A stretch of DNA of 64,000 bases from the NCBI GenBank assembly GCA_029204225.1, contig CM055108.1:22182326-22246325 (forward strand), given 5' to 3'. Positions 22,517 to 48,126 of this stretch are shown one piece after another (positions within the stretch are counted from its first letter, which is position 1; the number at the start of each line of letters is the position of its first letter). The stretch comes from Diphasiastrum complanatum. Its lineage: Eukaryota > Streptophyta > Lycopodiopsida > Lycopodiales > Lycopodiaceae. The translations under genes were made by a program, and so were the position numbers. The notes under the pieces are model-generated. The model ran no database searches. It was not told the origin of the DNA and saw only the letters and a program-made list of their open reading frames with translations.

Positions 22517-22750
22517 TATTTTTCTCTTCCTTCTTTCCGCCATAGCTGCGAGCGAGCGAGCGAGAGAGCGATACAGAGCGAGCGAGAGCGAAGGCGATAG
22601 GGTGGATCGATCACGGCTGGCGAGCTAGTGTGTGGTAGCAGATCTGTGTTGGTGTGCAGGTGTGAGACTATTTTATGTGGCTGGGGTGCCTCCTTGCTCT
22701 TCACAGTGTGCAGAGATTAGATTCTTGGAGGTCACGGCATCAAAGTCATC
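22517..22750 (+). promoter_or_regulatory. Likely 5' UTR and proximal promoter of eIF3a
   Basis: A pyrimidine-rich stretch (22511-22540) is followed by a purine-rich run of GAGCGA words (22549-22592), typical of plant 5' leaders. A CAG|GTGTGAG word near 22657-22666 could be a splice junction, so a leader intron is possible. The start codon at 22751 follows TCATC. The transcription start cannot be placed by eye. Confidence 0.4.
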
Positions 22751-36676
<13,926 letters not shown>

Positions 36677-38344
36677 CTTGATGTCAATGGAAATGGTGGT
36701 TTTCACAAGAAGTTACATTAATAGTAAAGACATAAACTAGCGTTTAGGCTTGTTTTCTAGATTCAGATGATTGGCTATTCATCTGGATTAATATGCTTCT
36801 AGATTCAGATATGCTGCTGCATCTGAATCCATGTGTCATTCTGCTGTTGCAAGCTGGATTTTACTCTATAAAAGGGCCCTCAAGCTCCTTTGTACTAGTA
36901 TTTCGAGTTTGCTAAATTGCTGGCAAATAATTGGGCATCATTCTTTCAAGGCAATTACCCTATTCCAGTGTTCTCTCTCCATAGCATGGTAATAATGTGA
37001 TACACTGGAGGCTGTTGCCCTACCTCAGAAAGCTGGTAGGGTCAAAATTTTTGTAGCAAAGCAGCCAGTTTAACTACGAGAAAACAGGATGGGCTTGGCT
37101 TTTCCAGATATGCAACAGATATGGTTTTGTAGCTAAGAATGCAAAGGTTTCATGGTGGGGATGCTTCCTGTTCAGACACTATATGATTCTTATAATCTGT
37201 TAACGGTAATGTAAGTAGTACCTAATTTATGATTACCATTGAGGAGTTTATTTTATGATTTCTATATTATGTAGTTGTAAGTTACAATCAGAAAAGATTC
37301 CTTCGGAGATGTCTCGTCTTGTTCTGTTCCAGAGTAGTTCAGTGCTTTTCTTTCTTACATGCATTTTCTTTTTACAATCTTGCATGTTGGAGTACTTCAA
37401 GTACAAGAGCAAGTTGCTGACTGCTAAATTTGCACTGAGGAATGATTTAATTACTATGCTGCTGATCGTCTAGTATTTCACAATGTATTTTTTATAATTT
37501 TGCTCAAAATGTCAATATTATGGTAACATTGCTATTAGAGAAGCTTGATGTTCTTATTGAAAGAATTTTATTAGTAATTCATAGTTGCAAGTCACGTTTT
37601 GGAATGCGATCCGGATTGCGTTCTGGAAATTAGGGTTAAGGTTTTCTCCTGGAATGCAAATTTTTTTTGGGTACGTTTAATTTTGCCTTAAATTTTTTGC
37701 TTCTCTCTATGAATTCTTTTAGGAAAACTATATAAAAGGGTGGAGTTATATCCGGTTTATCAGCAGTAGGTTGTTAAACAAGCACATATTATAAGGGTGA
37801 AACGTGAAAGACAACTTAATGGCCTACTTTATAGATAAAGTGTATGACATGGATGAATGAGCTGATTCCTTTTTCTAGAACTTGGATCCAACAGGTGGTT
37901 GAAATTCAGTCATACACAACTTGTGAACAATCCTTGACAGGCTTGACTTGAGCTCCCGAAACTGTTCTTTGAAGGCCTATAGGCCTTTGCTATAAAGGCA
38001 GAGTGTGTTGCTTGTAGCACTCTAGTCTTCTTCTAGGTGTTAGTGAACCATTAGAAACTTTTGTAATCTTAGCTGCCTTTTCATTTAATTGGGTCAAGTA
38101 AGCTTGTAACGTTGACGATTTTCACTCCAACATCATTTTGGTTTGCAGTGTATTTCTATCTCTAATTAATCGGTTCAATATAGCTCTAACCTCTATGCAT
38201 TGTTATTTTTACCTCTTTCCAGTTCTATTAGTATGTTCTTCTCCTGATGTATTTATTGGTATGAGTTCATTCCACACTAGCTAAACTATCGTACAAAACA
38301 AAAGTAACCATAGGGCTTTTCTCCAAATATATCTATACTTAGAA
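36677..38344. other. eIF3a 3' UTR and downstream intergenic sequence
   Basis: No further gene was recognised. The 3' UTR must begin at 36677. I see no canonical AATAAA close downstream and cannot place the poly(A) site. The rest is AT-rich, with no repeat I can name. Confidence 0.5.
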
Positions 38345-39154
38345 AACTATTTGTGCGCATGTGTGTGGGTGCACCCATGCATCCTCCTCACCTATGCATT
38401 CACACTTTCCTAACCAAAAATGATGAGGAGGGGGATGCATGTATGGGGAAAGTGCATATCCCCATACATTTGCACATTGTGTGCATTGAGGGGTGAGTCC
38501 CAAAAAGATTCCTCACCTCCTCCCTCCCACTCACTAAATTTAAATATCTTTTTCTAAATTTAAATATTTGAAGTTTTAAGTTAAGGTTTTATTTTTTTCA
38601 CACACTTCAATGTGCTTTAAACTTTAGCCGATAATATTTATTACATGGCTTTCTAATTTATTTTAAATTACCAAATTTTTTTACCCATAAATCATGAACA
38701 TAAAAATTTTCTTTACTATCTTGAATTACTTATTTTATTTTTCAATCCTTCAAATCCCTATCTTGGCCCGCCATTTTCAGGAATGTTTAACCACAAGCCC
38801 AAACTCACTAGCTTTAACTCCTAAATCGTTACCCACAAGCTTTTATCCATGCGCCAAAAAATGCACAGTGGAAAAAAAAGGGTGGGAGATGGAGTGAGGG
38901 GAGGAAAAAAGACAGTAAAAAGAGAAAAATAACACACACGTGTGTGTGTGTGCACCTATGTGTGTGTGTTTGTGTGTTCGTCGTGTGTGTGAGCTTCCCC
39001 TGACACATCGAATGTGTGTGTGAGAGTGTGTGCACACACACACACGCACATACACACACATCTTCATATAAAAAACTTTTTGTGGATGAAGTATATTATA
39101 TGAAGTATAGAGTCTAGAGTCATTTTTTCTCCTTCCCTCCTTCCCACGAGCTCC

Positions 39155-39158
<4 letters not shown>

Positions 39159-39209
<51 letters not shown>
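39159..39209. repeat. (CT)n microsatellite in left arm
   Basis: About 50 bases of CT repeat. The counterpart in the right arm is the (GA)n tract at 42393-42461. Confidence 0.95.
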
Positions 39210-39215
<6 letters not shown>

Positions 39216-39358
39216 TAGGTTGACCAACCACCCATAGGAGGGAGGTCCTTCCATGCCTCTAAAAAATTAAAAAGATTAAAATGTGTGTGTAGATATATAA
39301 AACAAGGGGGTGCTCCATTCCATTAAAAATAAATATATTGATATATTCCCCTCCCTCC

Positions 39359-39360
<2 letters not shown>

Positions 39361-39393
<33 letters not shown>
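39361..39393. repeat. (CA)n microsatellite in left arm
   Basis: About 32 bases of CA repeat near the position where the right arm carries the G run at 42197-42222. Confidence 0.95.
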
Positions 39394-39395
<2 letters not shown>

Positions 39396-40903
39396 TTTCT
39401 TAAATGTAGAACACTTCCCTTTTAAGAAGTAAACCCTTCTTAAAAAAATATGAACGTAAACCTCCTTAAAAATGTGAATCCCCACTCCCCATAAAACAAA
39501 AAAGTGAATGGGCTTTTTGGCTCCCCATAAACTAAGTTTTTTTTTAAAAAGGAGACAAAAAAAAAGTCTCCATCAAGAAAGAAACCCCCGCCACCCCTCC
39601 CTCCCAAAAAATAAAATTTTTAAGGGCGGGAGCATATCTTTTATTAATACTCCCTGCCCTTTTTTGTGACATGGCAAAACCCACCCACCTATTTTCCCCG
39701 AGCACTTAAACCATCGGCCTCTTGCTCAAACAACTTGCTTTTAACCATTAGGGAGCACACCCGCACTCCGCCCACCCCATATGTTCCCCCCTTCTCCTGT
39801 CAGTCCACCTAAAAAAACATCATCGATGAGTAGACCCACACTAAGATTTATTACATGGCTTTCTTATTTATTTTGAATTACCAAAGTTTTACCAATAAAT
39901 CATGAACATAAAGTTTTACCCAAAGTTTTTTTCTCCGTCTAGCATCCTTGCTCTATGAAGGAACATATTTGTCTATCCCACCCTTGCAACGACTGTGGGA
40001 AATAGTAGAAGTTGAATATCTAAAACTAGACATTTTATTTATTTATTCAAATTGAAACAAAAATTTGACATGAAGTTTTCCTTGGTTCTTACTTCTAGGG
40101 TTCTACTTTTTCTTTTTCCCAGCTCTGTAGTCTTTTATTCTCTTGCTGCACAAGTTTGCTTGATCAATTTGTCCCATCATTTTCTCTTGCTCCTGTAGTA
40201 CCTTGCCAAGAATGGATGTGACAATCTACATCTGAAATCCTAATACATACGATCTTCTGGTTTTGATCCAACCCCGTTTCTCAGTTGAAAGACGAGTTTT
40301 TTGCTTTTGGTAACCTTGGTCGAACTGTTACATCGCCCCAAGTATTGTCATCTTCGAAAGCTATAAAATGCATTCATATGATGGAAGGTCGAATGAATGG
40401 TATTCATTTTTCAATTGCACTCTATTTTAGGGCTCACCAAGAACTGGACATCTTGAATCATTGAAATTAGTGTCTCTAAGACACTTCAATTCCGTTTTTC
40501 ATCACTGGTATCTAACTTTATCCATACATGCAACAACCTGCTTGATGTGCTGATAAAGTCAGTCATTTACTTTTTGGCATTTTTGAGAAGTGGTTCAATA
40601 TCGCAACGGGCTCCGTCTTGCATGGTGGTTGTTCCATCCAGTGTCGAGACGAACTTGCATCAACAAACCGGACTCCAAGCAGTTCAGTATGCATAGAGAA
40701 ATGTGCGTTCAAGCTAAGAACCCTAAAAGCAGTCTAGGGAATTGTAACAATATCGAGTTTTTGATAAATCAATGCATTCACATGCACACTCATACACATA
40801 TGCACACACCATCGGCCACATAAATCACACACACGCATACACATACACACATTTCATACACACATGCACATACCATCGGTCACATAAATCACACACATGC
40901 ACA

Positions 40904-40935
<32 letters not shown>

Positions 40936-40993
40936 CATCGACCACATAAATCACACACACCATCAAGCATAAATCATACATACACACACAAAT

Positions 40994-40999
<6 letters not shown>

Positions 41000-41033
<34 letters not shown>
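41000..41033. repeat. (CA)n microsatellite
   Basis: A CA tract in a CA-rich stretch (40770-41160) of the left arm, beside words like ACCATCGRCCACATAAATCACAC repeated three times (about 40807, 40873 and 40935). Confidence 0.9.
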
Positions 41034-41034
<1 letters not shown>

Positions 41035-41274
41035 ATCGACCGTCTGCTATCGGCGGGCACACTATGCTAGACTAACCACACGCATGCAAAGATATACGCA
41101 CTCTCACGAATACACACATACATAAACACATGCACTCACGTACATACACACACATACATCGGCCACCTGTCAACAACCATCGACTTTCCTCCTAAACCAT
41201 CGGCCGCCATCCAAATCATCGGCCGTCACCCATTTCGGCCGTCCATTGGCCGTCAACGACGAGCACTCTTTACT

Positions 41275-41277
<3 letters not shown>

Positions 41278-41324
<47 letters not shown>
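41278..41324. repeat. (CA)n tract at the centre of the giant inverted repeat
   Basis: About 46 bases of CA repeat separate the inner ends of the two arms: CTCTTTACTAGTA on the left and AAGTAAAGAG on the right. Confidence 0.93.
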
Positions 41325-41325
<1 letters not shown>

Positions 41326-41678
41326 GTAAAGAGTGCCCGTCGTTACGGGCAATGAACGGCCGATGACGGCCAGTTTAGGAGGAAAGCCGATGGTCGTTGA
41401 CGGATGGCTGATGTATCTGTGTGTATGTACATGAGTGCATGTGTTTATGTATGTGTGTATTTGCGAGAGTGTATATCTCTGCATGCGTGTGGGTAGTCTA
41501 GCGTATTGTGCCCGCCGATGTCGGGGATCGGTGGGCGGCCGATGATGTGTGTGCGTGTGTGTGTGTGTATGGATTTGTGTGTATGAGTGTGCGTGTGTAT
41601 CTGTGTGTGAATTTGTGTATGATTTGTGCATGATTTGTGCTTGATAGTGTGTGTGATTTATGTGGTCGATGGTGTGTG

Positions 41679-41679
<1 letters not shown>

Positions 41680-41722
<43 letters not shown>
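41680..41722. repeat. (GT)n microsatellite in right arm
   Basis: About 42 bases of GT repeat, the counterpart of the CA tracts in the left arm. Confidence 0.95.
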
Positions 41723-42196
41723 ATTTGTGTGTATGAAATGTGCACGTGTGTGATTTATGTGGCCGATGGGACAAATTGATCAAGCAAACTTGTGCAGCAA
41801 GAGAATAAAAAATTACAGAGCTGGGAAAAAAGAAAAAGGAACAACCCTAGAGGTAAGAACAAAGGAAAACTTCATGTCAAATTTCCATTTCAATTTGAAT
41901 AAATAAAAACATGTCTAGTTTTAGATATTCAACTTCTACTATTTCACACAGTCATTGCAAAGATGAGATTGACACATATGTTCCTTCATAGAGCATGGAT
42001 GAATGAGATTGACAAATATGTTCCTTCATAGAGCATGGATGCTAGACGAAAAGAAGAACTTTGGGTAAAAAATTTTGTTGATGATTTATGGGTAAACCTT
42101 TGGTAATTCAAAATAAATAAGAAAGCCATGTAATAAATCTTAATGCGGGTCTGCTCATCAATGATGTTTTTTAGGTGGACTGACAAGAGAAGGAGA

Positions 42197-42222
42197 GGGG
42201 GGGGGGGGGGGGGGGGGGGGGG
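42197..42222. repeat. Homopolymer run of 26 G
   Basis: Twenty-six consecutive G residues follow AGGAGA. Such a run can form a G-quadruplex and is prone to polymerase slippage and assembly error. Confidence 0.95.
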
Positions 42223-42387
42223 TTTATATATTGATATACCTATTTTTTATGGAATGGAGGCACCCCTTTGTTTTATATGTCTATACACACAGACACACAC
42301 ACACACACACACACATTTTAACCTTCTTAATTTTTGTTTAGGGGCATGGAGGGACCTCCCTCCCTCTATGTGTGGTTGGTCAGCTTG

Positions 42388-42392
<5 letters not shown>

Positions 42393-42451
<59 letters not shown>

Positions 42452-42461
42452 AGAGAGAGAA
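42393..42461. repeat. (GA)n microsatellite in right arm
   Basis: About 68 bases of GA repeat with one interruption (GAAGAG). It is the mirror of 39159-39209. Confidence 0.95.
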
Positions 42462-42807
42462 GTGGGGCCTGTGAGAGGGAGGGAAGGAGAAAAAAAGACT
42501 CTAGACTCTATACTTCATACAATATACCTCATCCACAAAGTTTTTGATATGGAGATGTGTGTGTGTGTGTGCCTGCGCGCGCGCACTCACACACACATTC
42601 GATGTGTCGGGGGAAGCTCTCTCTCACACACACAACGAACATGCGCACGCACACACATAGGCTCATGCGCACACACATAGGCGCACACACACACATATAG
42701 ACGCACACACACACACACGCACACATGCACGCACACACACGCACGCATGCACGCACACACACATGCATGTGTGTGTATGTGTGCGTGCGTGCGTGTGTGT
42801 GTGTGCA

Positions 42808-42810
<3 letters not shown>

Positions 42811-42880
<70 letters not shown>
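42811..42880. repeat. (CA)35 microsatellite
   Basis: Seventy bases of pure CA repeat, preceded by 250 bases of alternating purine-pyrimidine sequence (42550-42810) rich in CGCACAC and GTGTGCG words. Confidence 0.95.
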
Positions 42881-42882
<2 letters not shown>

Positions 42883-43493
42883 ACACGTGTGTTCCAACTC
42901 CCTCCTCCCCTATTTTTCTCTTTTTATTGTCTCTTTTGCTCCCCTCACTCCACCCCCCTCCTTTTTTTTCAATTGTGCATTTTTTGGCCCATAGGGTAAC
43001 GATTTAGGAGTTGAAGCTTGTGAGTTTGGGCTTGTGGTTAAACATTCCTGAAAATCGCGGGCCAAGATAGGGATTTAAAGGATTGAAAAAAAGAAGAAGC
43101 AGTTCAAGGTAGTCAAGAAATTTTTTATGTTCATGATTTATGGGTAAAATTTTGGTATTTTAAAATAAATAAGAAAGCCATGCAATAAAGATTATTGGCT
43201 AAAGTTTAAAGCACATTGAAATGTGAAGAAAATAAAACCTTAACTATAAACTTCAAATATTTGAATTTAGAGAAAGATATTTGAATTTAGTGAGTGGGAG
43301 GGAGGGGGTGGAGAATCTTTTTGAGGCCCACCCCTCAATGCACACGATGTCCAAATGTATGGAAATATGCACTTTTCCCATACATGCATCCCCCTCCCCA
43401 TCACTTTTAGTTAAGAAAGTATGTATGCATGGGTGCGGAGAGGAGGATGCATGGGTGCACCCATACACATGTGCACCACATGCGCACAAATAG

Positions 43494-43531
<38 letters not shown>
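43494..43531. repeat. (TA)n microsatellite
   Basis: About 36 bases of TA repeat between the outer end of the right arm and a new copy of the TTAGTAAAGAGTGCCCGT motif. Confidence 0.95.
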
Positions 43532-43534
<3 letters not shown>

Positions 43535-43900
43535 TAAAGAGTGCCCGTTGTTGACGGGCAATGGATGACCGACAATCTATGTGGCGACTTGTGGTCGAGA
43601 CGTGTGGATGATGCTCAGAGCAGGCGATTGATGATTGAAGGCGGACAATGGACGGCCGATGGCCGACAATTTGGGTTACGACCGATGGTTTGGATCAAAA
43701 GTTGTCAGTGACAATGAGCCAAAATTTTGGGTGGCGGCCAATGGTTTGGGTGGACGGCCAATGATCATACAAATATGGTGTGGATTTAGGTGGCCGCTGA
43801 CGATCTGGATGACGGCCAATGATTTTGATGGTGGCCGATCTCGCACATCTCGCATCTCGAATATGTAACATATCTCACACATCTCGGCCATAGTAGGGGT
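43531..43900 (+). mobile_element. Third copy of the terminal motif with GGCCGATGG sub-repeats
   Basis: It begins TTAGTAAAGAGTGCCCGTTG, matching the inner end of the right arm at 41324 (AAGTAAAGAGTGCCCGTCG) and, inverted, the left arm at 41262-41278. It continues with repeated words such as GACGGCCGATGGCCGACAAT and GGCGGCCAATGGTTTGGGTGG. The same family of sub-repeats occurs at 41156-41260 and 41340-41400. A shared terminus next to simple repeats in three places suggests the end of a DNA transposon, but I see no transposase. Confidence 0.45.
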
Positions 43901-44147
43901 CAAAATTTAACCATGTTCAACAATAGCACAAGGAGTATCTTAATAAAAAGTTGACGGGCGGTAGTAGGCGATATGTGTTTGCAAATGTCTGTTAACATGC
44001 AGCCCACAGTTCAAAGTGAATATGTTGTTCATGCATGTGGTATGTATGTGTGTTTTGTTGGAATTCGATGCTCAGCCTCAATAATGAGCATCCTAAAAGC
44101 TGTTCAAAACCCAAAAAAAGAAAGCTCCAGTTTTTCAGAAGGTCAAA

Positions 44148-44840
44148 AAGTCCAGTGTCGGATTTTTTAAGACCCAATGTCATCCTTGTCAAAAAGAAAA
44201 TTTTCGACCCTGGATTGAATCAGATCGAGGCGGAAATTCTCCGGACGTGTTCGACCCTGGATCAGGTCGAATCGGGTCTGATAAATCCGACCCATGTGCA
44301 TATTCTCACCCCTGTATAGATTTTTGACCCTTTGTATATTTTTTGATACTACGTTACTTTTCGACCCAATGTATAAAATCTGACCCATTGTAAAATCCAA
44401 TACTGTCGGTTAGAAATTCGAGTCTTTGAAAAAATTCAAATCTTCAAAAAAATTTGAGTCTTCGAAAAAAATTTCAAGTCTTTGGAAAAATCCGAGTTTT
44501 CAGAAAAATTCGAGTTTTTGAAAAAATTCGAGTCTTTGGAAAAATTCTGAGTTGACAATACAAAGGGTCGGATTGTACTGTGGGTCGAAAAAATTCCAAA
44601 GGGTTGAAAATATACAGAGGGTCGGAATAAATCCGCCTCGATCCGATCCAATCTAGGGTCAGAAAATTTTTGAGTTGACAGTACAAATGGCCAAAAATGT
44701 ACAAAAGATTTTACTCTGGGTCGGAAAATATACAAAGGGTCGGAATAAATTCGATCCAGGGTCATAAAATCCTTCTTTGCTAAGCTCAACGTTGGGTCGG
44801 AAAAGTTCGATGCTTCGAAAAAATTCGATCATTTGGAAAA
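44148..44840. repeat. Small fold-back array with GGGTC / GACCC words and a ~20-bp tandem
   Basis: Left flank words (TTTTCGACCCTGGATTGAAT, GATCGAGGCGGAA, GACCCTTTGTATATTTT) recur reverse-complemented in the right flank (44570-44800). Between them, at about 44410-44550, is a degenerate repeat of about 20 bases around TTCGAGTCTTTGGAAAAA in at least seven copies. No coding potential was seen. Confidence 0.8.
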
Positions 44841-45069
44841 ATTCGAGGCTGATTGTGGATTGTTTTCTCATATATATCTACGTTGAATGTATGTAATACT
44901 ATGTATATGTGTGTGTCCACAACTATGCATAGTTGTGTATGTAGTGTGTGTAATCAACGTTGATTGAATGTGTGTGTGAAGAACACTATTTTCATTGTTC
45001 TTCTGACTTGAATATCTTCTTTACATGAATTCTTTACATGAAGCAGTTGCGGTCCTTGTCAGTTTTGAC
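44841..45069. other. No recognisable feature
   Basis: Short AT-rich spacer with repeated TGTATGTGTG-type words, between the fold-back array and the Copia LTR remnant. Confidence 0.5.
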
Positions 45070-45655
45070 TAGTGTATATGTGTTTTCGCATTTTTTCAAA
45101 GTGTCTCAAATGTTATTAGTTCATTTATGCAGACAGACAGTTTACGGCCAATTTTCACCGCTTATTAGCAATCAATTTTTGAGAAGGAACTGGATGAATG
45201 CCAACGGACACCAGCCAACTGGCAATCGCATTTGACGATCTAATTACTTAGTATAAATCAGTTGTTCATACATCTCATTATCAATGATCAAGTTCTGAAG
45301 TGACGCATCAACATTGTGAATTGTGAAGGAGTTGAGTGTTATTACATGACGCTTCCTGCGCTCTTATTAAGCTAATCATTCACAATTAGAAAGTATTGTT
45401 GTTAGCTCTCTATCAAGCTTTCAAGTTTGAACTCTCTTGAGCATTCTAGCTCAGTCTTTTAGAGATTTATTTTAGAGTTGCTATTGCGCTATTGCTTATC
45501 AGCAGAGCTGCCTATTATCAGACTTATTCTCAGTTACTCATAGACAGCTTAGAGTGCGCGGTTTCTATCCGCTATTGTTTTGTGCTCATTAGCATCTGAT
45601 TTTGTTTTTCTAAATCAATACTATCTTCTTAAAGTACAATAATGAAATCTACAGT
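45070..45655 (+). repeat. Truncated 5' LTR of a Copia family B copy
   Basis: Colinear with the reverse complement of 14650-15370, for example TTTTCGCATTTTTTCAAAG, GACGCATCAACATTGTGAA and TTATCAGCAGAGCTGCC. The 5' part of the LTR is missing. No primer site follows; coding sequence of the zinc knuckle begins almost at once. Confidence 0.8.
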
Positions 45656-45666
45656 AAAAAAAAAAG

Positions 45667-48126
45667 ATGTTTTGTAGGTATTGCAAGCGCAATAACCATG
45701 AGATCAAAGATTGCCGAATTCTCCAAGTGAAGAATGCAACCAGGCAACCTAATCAACAAGCAAACACAGTTTCATCATCTCCCCAGGTCGAAGTGGACGA
45801 AGGCGCATTCATGGTTAAAGACCAAAGCACACTTTTGGATAATTCATGGTTTCTTGATTCTGGAGCACCTCAACACATGACCAATCAATGTGAGATTTTC
45901 AACTCCTACACGCCTTATAGTAGAAGAAATTTTTTCATCTTGGTGACAATGGTACTCACACTATTGAAGGTGAAGGTACTGTAAGATTGCGATTCCAACA
46001 TGGTCAATTCAAATTACTATCAAATGTTTTGTATGTTCCTACACTCTCTACAAATCTGTTACCAATAAATAGAATTATAGATTTAGGTCATAAGGTTGTA
46101 TTCGAATCTGATCAATGCAAAATTATTGATAGGAGTAATAAGATCCTTGCACTCGACAAGAGACAGTGTTACTTATATAGATTGGCACATTGTTATTCTG
46201 AGTCTAGTCAAGCCTTGGAAACCTCTGTTCTAGCCAATAAAACATTACTATGGCATCATCGCTTAGGACACTTGAATTATTCATCTGTTTTGAACATGTC
46301 CAGACAATCCATGGTTCTTGATCTCGACTATCCTTCTGGTAAGGTCGATCTCCCTGTTTGTCACATCTGCATCCTTGGAAAGTAGGCTAGGATTTCTTTT
46401 ACATCAAACCATAGACATGCAACAAAAGATCTGTTAGATGTTGTTCATACAGATATACGTGGACCTATGCAAACTCCTTCATTGCTAGATGCAAAGTATT
46501 TCATTACCTTTCTTGACGAATCCTCCAGAAGAATAGTTGTTTATTTTATTAAACAGAAATCACTTTCATCAAATTCAGACAATTCAAAGAGCGTGCTGAG
46601 AATCAAACTGGAAAACGAATCAAAGCACTGAGATCAAATAACGGGGGGGAATACATCTCCACCAAATTTAAGGAATATTGCCTTAACAACGACATTGAGC
46701 AACAAATACATTACCTCCTATTTGCCTCAGTCAAATGGTCTTGTTGAGAGAAAGAATAGAACCTTAGTTGAATCGACAAAGTGCATATTATCACATGCGA
46801 CACTTCAAAAGTCCTTATGGACTGAAGCTATTTCAACAGCAACCTATATTCAGAATAGATGTCCTACTAAAGGTCTCTCAGACAAAACACCATTTGAAGT
46901 TTATACAGGGACAACTACTTTTGCGTAGATACCTCGTGATCTCAGGAAGAAGCTTGACTTCCAGGATATCAAATGTATTTTCATCAGCTACACTACTTCA
47001 GATCAAGCCTACATATTCGATCCCATCGAGTCGAAGATATTCACTAGTCAAGATGTCATCTTCATCAAAGATTAGTTTCAAGACCTCAAAGGAAAAGGCA
47101 GTCCGCATGTAGCCGATCTTTCAAATTCTCTTGACACATTGAACTTTCCAGTTCCTCAATCGACTATTCCCATTGAAGGTCCAAGCTCTACTACTTTTGA
47201 CGAACAACAAATCAATGACGAATCAGAAGATGATGATGTTGCAGTACCGCAACTACAGTATGATGGAAATGATCACTTCCTCTATTTCCCAGAAAATCTT
47301 CAAGAACTAGCAGACCACCTGAGAGGTATATCGATGTGTCTCCAGCCTATCTTGTTTAGGAACCGACGATTGTCCAAGAGGCACTCAGTCAGCCTAATTC
47401 AGATCTCTGAAAAGAAGCTATGGATAAAGAGTATTCATCTCTTATCAAGAACCAAACATGGACAATTGTCGAATTACCTGCTAGCAGAAATGTAGTTGAT
47501 TGCAAATGGATTTTCAAAGTCAAGTACAATGTAGATGGAGGCATCAACAACAGAAAGGCATGACTTGTCACCAGAGGATTTTCTCAGGTATACAACGTCG
47601 ATTACACTGAGACTTTCAGTCCAATAGTCAAGCATTTTTCTATTAGACTTTTGCTATCATTTGCCAGTGCAACAGATTTGGAAATACATCAAATGGATGT
47701 ACAGACAACATATCTCAATGGAGTTATCAAAGAAGACATTTACATGGTGCAACCCGAAGGTTATATTATCGAGGGTAAACACAATCATGTGTGTAAACTC
47801 CATAAGGCACTTTATGGCTTGAAGCAATCTGCTCAAGCATGGTTTCAAAGGATCAATACTTTTCTTATTGATCACGGCTACACACTTAGCTCTTCAGATT
47901 CAAATGTTTACTTTAAAACAGTGCAACAGACTTTTATCATTATCACTTTATACGTGGATGATACATTGCTTTCCAGCAACAGTACCAATCTGATAAAAGA
48001 GGTCAAGACAATGCTATCTTTCGAATTCGACATGACCGATCTGGGCGAAGCTCATTTCTGCCATGGTATACAAATCCACAGAGACAGAAAACAAAAGTTG
48101 GTCTACATTACACAACAGAGGTACAT
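45667..48126 (+). mobile_element. Copia family B copy, first part (zinc knuckle to reverse transcriptase)
   Basis: The parts seen in order are a CCHC knuckle (FCRYCKRNNHEIKDC), protease, GAG-pre-integrase, integrase, the acidic linker and most of the reverse transcriptase. Gag proper is missing. It is broken in several places. Homology stops near 48126 within the reverse transcriptase and resumes near 52412, so about 4.3 kb of other sequence seems to have landed here. Confidence 0.9.

Larger units (their letters stand above)
38345..41278 (+). repeat. Left arm of a giant imperfect inverted repeat
   Basis: The arm starts AACTATTTGTGCGCATG and ends CTCTTTACTAGTA. Its reverse complement is found in order along 41324-43495. 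Shared landmarks include GTTTAACCACAAGCCCAAACTCAC (38788-38811), TATAGAGTCTAGAGTC (39107-39122), a (CT)n tract, GTTGAATATCTAAAACTAGACAT (40011-40033) and ACAAGTTTGCTTGATCAATTTGTCCCATC (40150-40178). Extra sequence at about 39400-39800 and 40190-40800 makes this arm longer. No protein-coding gene is visible. Open frames here are microsatellite translations. Confidence 0.92.
41324..43495 (+). repeat. Right arm of the giant imperfect inverted repeat
   Basis: This arm is the reverse complement of the left arm, in colinear order, ending GCGCACAAATAGTT at 43495. By eye most shared blocks look about 85-95% identical, with the microsatellites differing most. A 40-base unit around GAACATATKTGTCAATCTCAT (about 41965-42045) is duplicated in this arm only. 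Beyond the arm come a (TA)n tract and another copy of the inner-end motif. Confidence 0.92.

Noticed and set aside
22580-22750. An upstream exon of eIF3a coding for extra N-terminal residues
   Set aside because: The frame at 22632 does not join the MATFAKPENALKRAEE start, and known plant eIF3a proteins begin with the same MANFAKPENALKRADE-type sequence seen at 22751.
42529-43007. Long open frames of Cys-Val or His-Thr repeats on both strands
   Set aside because: They are translations of (CA)n and (GT)n tracts, open in several frames at once and without any non-repeat domain.
44405-44550. Regularly spaced 20-base repeats, considered as a CRISPR array
   Set aside because: The units are degenerate and adjacent, with no unique spacers, and the genome is a plant nuclear one.
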